Source: Lentibacillus sediminis (GTDB taxonomy: Bacteria; Bacillota; Bacilli; Bacillales; Amphibacillaceae). Taken from it: a stretch of DNA of 64,000 bases. A program made the translations under genes and the position numbers. Numbering within the stretch: position 1 is the first letter of the stretch; each line of letters starts with the position of its first letter. Below are positions 59,253 through 64,000 of the stretch, piece after piece. The stretch is from contig NZ_NIXK01000001.1 of the NCBI RefSeq assembly GCF_002763455.1, positions 1 to 64,000 of the forward strand, given 5' to 3'. The notes beneath the pieces were generated by a model that saw only the letters and a program-made list of their open reading frames with translations, made no database searches and was not told where the DNA came from.

Positions 59253-60068
59253 ATGGAGCGGGTGCAATGGTTTTTCAAGGCATTGGTCTATCGCTGTATG
59301 ACGGATAAAGTATTTGATCTGGCAGCTCAGCTGGCGTTTTATTTGCTGCTTGCTCTTTTTCCATTTTTGATTCTCCTGTTCAGCCTGCTGAGCTTCCTGC
59401 CGATTTCGGCAGACTATGTACTGGATCTGATTCAGCCTTATGCCCCGGAAGGATCGGTGCAACTGATTGGGGAAAATTTGTATCAGGTTCTTGACGTGAC
59501 ACGGGGCGATCTGCTTTCATTCAGTATGGCCATTATGGTCTGGCTGTCTGTGATGGGAACGAATGCCTTGATTCGCACATTGAATAATGCGTACAGGATT
59601 AAAAAGGCGAGACCGCTTGTAAGAGGGATCATTGTTGCGATGATCGTGACCGTTGTCCTTGTGTTCGGAGTAATCATTTCCCTGTTGCTGCCGATCTTTG
59701 GCAGAGAGATCGGAGAATTTGTCTTTCTGTTTTTTGACCTGGATGCATCCTCTTTAAGAGGCTGGGAGGTGTTTCGCTGGTCGCTGAGCTTCGTGCTCTT
59801 ATTTGTGGTTTTTGCCTGTCTCTACTATGCTGCGCCGAATGAGAAGATGCGTCTTGGGGAAATCCTGCCTGGCACCATCTTTGCAGCACTCGGATGGCAG
59901 CTGGCTTCTCTCGGATTTTCCTATTATGTGGAGGTCAGTGATTATTCGCTGATCTACGGTAATCTGGGAACGATTGTGATTTTAATGCTTTGGTTTTATC
60001 TCTCGTCTTTGATGATTTTAATTGGTGGGGAGATTAATGCGATTCTTAAGTATGGGAACTTTAGGTGA
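59253..60068 (+). CDS. YihY/BrkB family inner membrane protein
   Basis: 271 residues from ATG 59253 (GGAAGGGG seven bases upstream; the frame is open further up to TTG 59187 without a site). Six TM segments with the BrkB pattern: DLAAQLAFYLLLALFPFLILLFSLLSFLP, LLSFSMAIMVWLSVMGTNALIRTLNNAY, LLFVVFACLYYAAPNEKMRLGEILPGTIFAALGWQLASLGFSYYVEV and LGTIVILMLWFYLSSLMILIGGEINAIL. Once called RNase BN, the family is now seen as membrane proteins of unknown, perhaps export, function. Monocistronic with a terminator. Confidence 0.9.
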   Translation: MERVQWFFKALVYRCMTDKVFDLAAQLAFYLLLALFPFLILLFSLLSFLPISADYVLDLIQPYAPEGSVQLIGENLYQVLDVTRGDLLSFSMAIMVWLSVMGTNALIRTLNNAYRIKKARPLVRGIIVAMIVTVVLVFGVIISLLLPIFGREIGEFVFLFFDLDASSLRGWEVFRWSLSFVLLFVVFACLYYAAPNEKMRLGEILPGTIFAALGWQLASLGFSYYVEVSDYSLIYGNLGTIVILMLWFYLSSLMILIGGEINAILKYGNFR

Positions 60069-60082
60069 GATGCTGTAAAAAT

Positions 60083-60131
60083 AAAACAAGGGCCAGAGTC
60101 TTCGAAAACAGACACTGTCCCTTGTTTTATA
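60083..60131. terminator. Bidirectional terminator (BrkB gene and upstream antisense RNA)
   Basis: AAAACAAGGGCCAG and CTGTCCCTTGTTTT pair with one mismatch; T tracts on both strands. Confidence 0.88.
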
Positions 60132-60171
60132 ACCATAAAAAATAATCCCTCATGTGTCTTAGCGGAGCTTA
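60083..60171 (-). ncRNA. Putative second (orphan) antitoxin RNA
   Basis: Minus-strand promoter -35 TGTACA (60204-60199), 16-base spacer, -10 TATAAT (60182-60177) predicts a start near 60170 and an RNA of about 90 bases ending at the stem-loop 60083-60131. It carries the complement of AATAATCCCTCATGTG (60141-60156), which recurs at the 3' end of the toxin gene (60403-60418). It would thus pair in trans with the toxin message. Inferred from sequence only. Confidence 0.5.
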
Positions 60172-60176
60172 TCTGT

Positions 60177-60204
60177 ATTATACCACAAGTTCACAAATTG
60201 TACA
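60177..60204 (-). promoter_or_regulatory. Promoter P2 of the upstream antisense RNA
   Basis: TGTACA-16-TATAAT, the same hexamers and spacing as P1 at 60545-60572; the bases around (GTGTACAAT, GTGGTATAAT) are also shared. Confidence 0.6.
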
Positions 60205-60230
60205 CATAAATGGGAATATTTTCTGTGATG

Positions 60231-60239
60231 TGATATAAT
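60231..60239 (+). promoter_or_regulatory. Toxin promoter, extended -10
   Basis: TGATATAAT (TG-N-TATAAT, 60231-60239). No good -35. Predicts a message start near 60246 and a 75-base leader. Confidence 0.55.
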
Positions 60240-60320
60240 AGCAAACAATAGATCAGCTTCACATGAGGGGTTAGGCACGCTTTTCTTTTTGGGATTTCTC
60301 CCAAGAAGGGGGTGATGCAT

Positions 60321-60407
60321 ATGGCAATTGAATCGGCTTTGACGCTAATGATTTCCTTCGGGACGTTAGTAGCGATAATCATTGCTGCTGCAAGCCAAAA
60401 AAAATAA
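60321..60407 (+). CDS. Type I toxin: holin-like small hydrophobic peptide (28 aa)
   Basis: AAGAAGGGGGTGATG is an almost perfect ribosome binding site just before ATG 60321. The 28-residue product, MAIESALTLMISFGTLVAII followed by IAAASQKK, is a single TM helix with a Lys tail, matching the putative holin-like toxin family related to TxpA/BsrG-type peptides of Bacillus (xLxLMISFGTLVVA). These insert in the membrane and stop growth when not silenced by an antisense RNA. The TAA stop is the first three bases of a perfect 10-bp stem-loop (60405-60414 with 60431-60440). The leader can pair with the 3' part of the message, as in known type I toxins. The gene is too short for usual calling. Confidence 0.85.
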   Translation: MAIESALTLMISFGTLVAIIIAAASQKK

Positions 60408-60538
60408 TCCCTCATGTGCTTAGCCGGCCTTGAGGGATTACTCTCTTTCTTGTGCCTACCCCCTCTTGATGGGGTTGGTCTATTTGGACCGTACCATGTT
60501 ACCTGCATGGTGCGGTCTTTAATATAATATGATCTTCT
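60397..60538 (-). ncRNA. Antitoxin RNA of the type I system
   Basis: Minus-strand promoter P1 (TGTACA 60572-60567, 16 bases, TATAAT 60550-60545) predicts a start near 60538. The RNA runs leftwards and ends at a textbook terminator: TAATCCCTCA / TGAGGGATTA stem (60440-60405) followed by eight U (60404-60397). About 140 bases, overlapping the 3' end of the toxin message, as RatA or SR4 do for txpA and bsrG. It contains a hairpin GACCGCACCATG / CATGGTACGGTC. Confidence 0.75.
60485..60525 (+). terminator. Probable toxin-message terminator
   Basis: GGACCGTACCATG and CATGGTGCGGTC pair around TTACCTG, followed by TTTAATATAAT. Messages ending here would include the sequences that pair with the leader. 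Confidence 0.6.
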
Positions 60539-60544
60539 TTAATC

Positions 60545-60572
60545 ATTATACCACATATGCCTGCATTGTACA
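60545..60572 (-). promoter_or_regulatory. Promoter P1 of the antitoxin RNA
   Basis: TGTACA, 16-base spacer, TATAAT on the minus strand, with GTGG before the -10. Confidence 0.65.
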
Positions 60573-60594
60573 CCTTTACGCTTCAAATAAGCGA

Positions 60595-61956
60595 TTACCC
60601 TGCGTTCACGATAATTTCCAGGAGCTCATCCTCAATATCTTTTCCCTCTTCTTCATCCAGCAGGTTATTGATCATAATGGAAAAGATGAGCTGTTCCCCG
60701 GTTTTTGTCTCGGTATAGCCCGATAATGTGCTGACCGCATGAATCGTTCCTGTTTTGGCTTGCACGTGAAGGCCATGCATCCGGTCCTGCAGTGTGCCGC
60801 CAATTATTCTGTCAGCATGGCCGGCAACAGGCAGAGATTCAAGAAACACAGGAAACCATTCCTCTCTTTGCACGTGATACAGCAGCTTGGAAATCTCGCT
60901 GGGCGGGATTAGATTAAAATGGGATATACCTGATCCATCCTTGAGTGACATCGTTTCCGTGTTCAGCTGAAATTTGGGCAGAGCGGCTTTCATTACCTCC
61001 AGACCTTGTTCCCAGCTGCCTTCCCCGAGAACTGCCTTTCCCATTTCTTTTATCAGCATCTCGCCGTGGCCGTTATTGCTTTGTTTCATAAATGGTACGA
61101 GCAGCTCTTTTAGGGGCATGGAAGGTTCGGATAGCAGTAATGCTGTGTCATCAGGTGTTTTTCCTGTTTTCACGGAACCGGTCCAGGAAATGCCCGCTCC
61201 GGACATCGCCTGCTGAAATACACTGAGGGAATACAATGTGGGATCCCAGACAGACATGCCTTCTTGTTCCGTTTCGGCAGTCACTGCGATGGTTCCTTTT
61301 ACGATCATCCTGTTTGTTCCATGCTCCCGTTCAATAATTAGTTCCGCTTCTTTCTCCCCATCAACGGTCATTGCCTCATTGGAAATTTCTACGTAATCAA
61401 CGGCTGGAGACACGCGCACTGCCGGTTGTTCACCTGCTTTAGCTCCTGGTGTGACCTCAACAACAACTGTCCCGGCAACATAGTCGTCAGTAGGGGAAAT
61501 CGTCAGCGCGGAAACCTGAGCGCCGTAGTCATATTGTTCATCACTCCAACTTAAACCCTGTGACAGCCGAACCGCGTCATACCAGGTATCATCCCCGATA
61601 ATGTCACCCTCAATCAGACGGATTCCCTGCTCTCGGAGTTTTGCCGCGAATTTCCCGAAGTTGGCGGGAAGCAGTGTCGGATCACCTTTTCCCTTCAAAT
61701 AAAGATTCCCCGTGAGTGTTTTTTTATTGACGGAACCGTTCGTTCGCAGTTCTGTGGAAAATTTATAATCCTGTCCAAGAACAGAAAGCGCAGCGGCAGC
61801 GGTCAAAAGCTTCATATTTGAAGCCGGCCGGAAACGATTTTTGCCCATATGATTGTATAAAACGTCACCCGTTTCTCTTGATCGGATGTTGATGCCAATC
61901 ATCGCGCCGGACAATTTTGACTGATTGGTGATATATTGATCGAGTCGCTTCATCAT
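60595..61956 (-). CDS. S13 family D-alanyl-D-alanine carboxypeptidase/endopeptidase (PBP4/DacC type)
   Basis: 453 residues with the three penicillin-binding motifs: SxxK in RFRPASNMKLLTAAAALSVLG (S46, K49), SxN in VPFMKQSNNGHGEMLIKEMG and KTG in VQAKTGTIHAVSTLSGY. The insert domain between SxxK and SxN (about 230 residues) is characteristic of S13. The enzyme trims or cleaves peptide cross-links of peptidoglycan. Odd: unlike B. subtilis DacC the protein begins directly at MMKRLDQYITNQSKLSGAMIG with no signal peptide or TM segment, and no alternative upstream start was seen because the ribosome binding site GAAAGGAG is right there. How it would reach the wall is unclear. Confidence 0.9.
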   Translation of the reverse strand: MMKRLDQYITNQSKLSGAMIGINIRSRETGDVLYNHMGKNRFRPASNMKLLTAAAALSVLGQDYKFSTELRTNGSVNKKTLTGNLYLKGKGDPTLLPANFGKFAAKLREQGIRLIEGDIIGDDTWYDAVRLSQGLSWSDEQYDYGAQVSALTISPTDDYVAGTVVVEVTPGAKAGEQPAVRVSPAVDYVEISNEAMTVDGEKEAELIIEREHGTNRMIVKGTIAVTAETEQEGMSVWDPTLYSLSVFQQAMSGAGISWTGSVKTGKTPDDTALLLSEPSMPLKELLVPFMKQSNNGHGEMLIKEMGKAVLGEGSWEQGLEVMKAALPKFQLNTETMSLKDGSGISHFNLIPPSEISKLLYHVQREEWFPVFLESLPVAGHADRIIGGTLQDRMHGLHVQAKTGTIHAVSTLSGYTETKTGEQLIFSIMINNLLDEEEGKDIEDELLEIIVNAG

Positions 61957-62095
61957 GAACGCTCCTTTCTCCTGTGTTACTTATTCGACAGATACCATGT
62001 AAAATCCTTTATTTGCCACAAAAGGTTCAAACTATTGCAGAATTTATCCTGGAGAAATAGAATAAAGGCAATGAAACACACAAGGGGATGGAGAA

Positions 62096-63115
62096 ATGAG
62101 TTCACTAAAGGTCAATATAGAACAATACAGAAACACTGCATACCAGATTGGCTATTTGCAAGGGCTAAATCTGGATCGCTCCCTGCTTGAGAAGATGGGA
62201 GTGCTGGAAAGTCCCTTTTTTGATGAAAAAAGTATGGAGGAGGCCTTACGCCGGTTTGCTCCGCATTTGCTGGAAGAATTACGGGGACTGGCTGACGGAT
62301 TGAACGTATCATTTCAAAAGGCTGCCTCCTTGTTCAGTGGATATGGTGAGCCGGAAATTCAGGGGATGGGGTGCTCCTCCGTTGTGCATCCAGACTTCGC
62401 TGTGCGTAATTATGATTTCACCCCGGATTTGTATGATCAGCGTTTTGTGCTTATACAGTCGGATGAATATTTGGCAAGTGCCGGGCACGGCCTTCATGTT
62501 ATCGGCAGGCATGAAGGGGTGAACGAAGCAGGGCTGTTCATCTCATTCCATTTTGTAAATAACAATAAAACGAAGCCGGGGTTTACTGCTTCCTCGATTG
62601 TGAGAATCATACTGGACACTTGCAGCAATACAGGAGAGGCAATTAACCTATTGCAGCAATTGCCGCATTCCTGGAGTTATAATTTTTCTTTAGCTGACAA
62701 AGCAGGGAACACAGCAATTGCAGAAGTGTCCCCTTTTGAGATGCGGATAAATAAAGGTGGCGGTACTTTGCCATGCACCAATCATTTTCAGGATGAGCAC
62801 ATGGGGGCGCAAAATAGGGCCGATCGTACCAATAGTGGAGAACGGCTCAGACAGTTGGAGAACAAAAACGTAGATCGTTCCACAGCTGAAGAGATTTTTA
62901 ACTGGTTTTCATCACCTGATTCGCCAATGTTTTATCATGACTACGGAGAACTTTTCGGGACATTGCATACATTTGCCTATCTGTTTGGCGAAAATAAAAT
63001 ATGGACCGCTTTGCCTTATGGGACGACACTTGAAGTAGAGTGGGACAGCTGGCTGAGTGGGGAGGACATGAAAGAGACGTATTTAGAAGGGAAGTTGCTT
63101 CTGAAGAATAAATAA
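62096..63115 (+). CDS. C45 family hydrolase (acyl-CoA:6-APA acyltransferase-like, Ntn fold)
   Basis: 339 residues. The N-terminal helical part (YRNTAYQIGYLQGL, FAPHLLEELRGLADGLNVSFQKAASLFSGYG) precedes GMGCSSVVHPDFAVRNYDFTPDL, where Cys (about C93) is the Ntn nucleophile exposed by self-cleavage. GVNEAGLFISFHFVNNNK, WSYNFSLADKAGNTAIAEVSP and LPCTNHFQ are the family's later blocks. Relatives cleave or transfer acyl groups on amides such as penicillins or bile-salt-like compounds; the natural role in Bacilli is unknown. If cleaved as in the family, an about 92-residue alpha chain results. Monocistronic. Confidence 0.88.
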   Translation: MSSLKVNIEQYRNTAYQIGYLQGLNLDRSLLEKMGVLESPFFDEKSMEEALRRFAPHLLEELRGLADGLNVSFQKAASLFSGYGEPEIQGMGCSSVVHPDFAVRNYDFTPDLYDQRFVLIQSDEYLASAGHGLHVIGRHEGVNEAGLFISFHFVNNNKTKPGFTASSIVRIILDTCSNTGEAINLLQQLPHSWSYNFSLADKAGNTAIAEVSPFEMRINKGGGTLPCTNHFQDEHMGAQNRADRTNSGERLRQLENKNVDRSTAEEIFNWFSSPDSPMFYHDYGELFGTLHTFAYLFGENKIWTALPYGTTLEVEWDSWLSGEDMKETYLEGKLLLKNK

Positions 63116-63117
63116 AG

Positions 63118-63160
63118 TGAAAAACTGGCTATTTTGCATTGCAAGATAGCCAGTTTTCTG
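63118..63160 (+). terminator. Terminator after the C45 hydrolase gene
   Basis: AAAAACTGGCTAT and ATAGCCAGTTTT pair around TTTGCATTGCAAG, then TCTG. The loop repeats the dyad motif seen before the PadR gene. Confidence 0.85.
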
Positions 63161-63226
63161 ATAAGCTATATTGTAATACAAGGAACCGCAATTATTTTTT
63201 GCAAATCTATCTTGCATTACAAGGCA
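63134..63226 (+). promoter_or_regulatory. Three related dyads before the PadR gene (candidate operators)
   Basis: TTTGCATTGCAAGA (about 63134), ATTGTAATACAAGG (about 63170) and CTTGCATTACAAGG (about 63211) are three variants of a CTTGxAxTxCAAG dyad. The last two lie where the PadR promoter should be. Autoregulation by the PadR protein is inferred. Confidence 0.5.
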
Positions 63227-63236
63227 GGTGAAAGGA

Positions 63237-63566
63237 TTGTCCATTCGAAGTCAGCTATTAAAAGGAATATTGGAGGGATGTATTTTGGCAGTTGTTGCCC
63301 GGCAGGAAGTATATGGCTATGAGCTTTCTGTTAAGCTGCAGGAGTATGGGCTGGAGGTTAGTGAGGGGTCGATTTACCCAATTTTGCTCAGATTGCAGAA
63401 GGAAAAGCTAATACGTGGGGAAATGAGGCAGTCACCAAGCGGACCCAACCGCAAATATTATTTTCTCACGGAGCAAGGGGGAGAAGCTTTGGAAGACTTT
63501 CACAGGAACTGGGAGGGCATTAAGCAGCCAGTGGACCGTTTGTTGAACAGAGGAGGGATCGAATGA
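63237..63566 (+). CDS. PadR family transcriptional regulator
   Basis: About 109 residues. SIRSQLLKGILEGCILAVVARQEVYGYELSVKLQEYGLEVSEGSIYPILLRLQKEKLIRGEMRQSPSGPNRKYYFLTEQGGEALEDF is a complete PadR winged helix; relatives begin MSIRSQLLKG, so TTG 63237 is preferred, with AGGTG six bases upstream, over GTG 63228. The family represses its own operon in answer to membrane or antibiotic stress. Its stop overlaps the start of the next gene (ATGA), so the two are coupled. Confidence 0.9.
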   Translation: MSIRSQLLKGILEGCILAVVARQEVYGYELSVKLQEYGLEVSEGSIYPILLRLQKEKLIRGEMRQSPSGPNRKYYFLTEQGGEALEDFHRNWEGIKQPVDRLLNRGGIE

Positions 63567-64000
63567 ATGCCAAGGAATTGATTGAAGAGAACAATCAAAA
63601 AAGGGAGCGGCTGACAAAGGAAAACAAAAAGTATTATGAGGATATGCTCGTTTATATTCGCGTGTCTTATGACAAATCGGAACAGGAAACCGAGGAAGTG
63701 CTGGCGGAGATGCTGGATCATCTGCTGGAAGCTCAGCAGGATGGTAAGACAGCAAAGGATGTTTTCGGGGATCATCCGAAGCAGTATGCGGATGAAATCA
63801 TTGGCGAGCTGCCAAAGGCTATCACGAAAGAATGGGCGAAACTCATTTCCATGGGAATTTTGTATTTTTTGTCGGTGGGCATGCTGTTTTCCGGGGTGTT
63901 TGATCTGATTGCCTATTATATGTTTGTTGCTGGAGATTTAGCGCAGGAATATAACGCTGGGTCGGTAATTATTCGGATGATTATCTCCATTCCGATTGCA
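63563..64000 (+). CDS. DUF1129-type membrane protein, 3' truncated by window edge
   Basis: ATG 63563 overlaps the PadR stop and follows GGAGG. The visible 146 residues are a charged helical domain (AKELIEENNQKRERLTKENKKYYEDMLVYIRV, SEQETEEVLAEMLDHLLEAQQDGKTAKDVFGDHPKQYADEIIGELPKA) then membrane segments (LISMGILYFLSVGMLFSGVFDLIAYYMF, and VIIRMIISIPIA at the window end). The N-terminal HAAS-like domain followed by TM helices is the DUF1129/DUF1700 layout, commonly encoded directly after PadR regulators. Function is unknown; it may be a membrane-stress partner of the regulator. Confidence 0.8.
   Translation, partial: MNAKELIEENNQKRERLTKENKKYYEDMLVYIRVSYDKSEQETEEVLAEMLDHLLEAQQDGKTAKDVFGDHPKQYADEIIGELPKAITKEWAKLISMGILYFLSVGMLFSGVFDLIAYYMFVAGDLAQEYNAGSVIIRMIISIPIA

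Noticed and set aside
60295-60312. TTGGGATTTCTCCCAA hairpin as terminator of the antitoxin RNA
   Set aside because: On the minus strand it is followed by A, not U; the proper terminator with eight U lies at 60397-60440.

Overview
The window looks like chromosome of a low/mid-G+C Gram-positive rod of the family Bacillaceae, most like the salt-tolerant Oceanobacillus/Virgibacillus/Lentibacillus group. This is inferred from strong AAGGAGG-type ribosome binding sites, many GTG/TTG starts, gene families typical of Bacillus (yhcEFGHI, yfiT/bstA, ypmR-ypmS, yuzB, ykhA, yocH-like, ypuA-like, mta-like), very acidic lipoprotein linkers and a glycine-betaine transporter remnant. No rRNA, tRNA or CRISPR array was seen. 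Most of the window is ordinary core and accessory metabolism.

Layout. 1-750: 3' end of an IS200/IS605 tnpB with its right-end RNA. 0.9-10 kb: a nucleotide-binding SDR protein, a PadR/DUF2812 pair, a lipoprotein, bacillithiol transferase, the five-gene yhcEFGHI-like ABC operon with its own GntR repressor, DoxX and a PH-domain protein. 10-17 kb: MFS transporter, SWIM-SNF2 helicase, a small putative stress protein, and a GGDEF-like/winged-helix regulator. 17.5-23.5 kb: a dipeptide/oligopeptide ABC operon with a divergent binding protein. 23.7-27.4 kb: a TAXI-TRAP transporter (binding protein, DUF1850, fused permease). 27.5-36.1 kb: MATE pump, lysozyme-like protein, RidA, iron alcohol dehydrogenase, YuzB, MFS, DUF1002 protein, LysM-3D cell-wall protein. 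36.4-41.4 kb: kbl plus SDR-type threonine dehydrogenase (threonine to glycine and acetyl-CoA), then a NERD nuclease-like gene between two matching 21-bp tandem arrays, and a TSUP exporter. 41.4-53.1 kb: ABC-F protein, ypmS-ypmR, rarD, methionine gamma-lyase with a cre site over its promoter, cardiolipin synthase, acyl-CoA thioesterase, HxlR regulator and divergent M29 aminopeptidase, YcaQ-like glycosylase.

53.1-57.4 kb is a decay zone: a frameshifted RidA gene, an internally deleted IS605 relic, the tail of a PLP-dependent lyase, an intact D-serine dehydratase-like gene, mqo, a mazE-like pseudogene and an OpuA binding-domain fragment. 57.6-64 kb: papain-like hydrolase, TipAS-type MerR regulator, BrkB protein, a type I toxin-antitoxin locus, an S13 carboxypeptidase, a C45 hydrolase, and a PadR/DUF1129 pair cut by the window end.

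The two most interesting signals are non-coding. At 60.08-60.58 kb a 28-residue holin-like toxin gene (absent from any ORF call of ordinary length) overlaps a convergent antisense RNA gene, and a second, apparently orphaned, copy of the antisense promoter and pairing region lies upstream. Second, several gene gaps hold degenerate minisatellites with periods of 21 or 52 bp, plus dispersed palindromic repeats, so the intergenic space of this genome is unusually repeat-rich.
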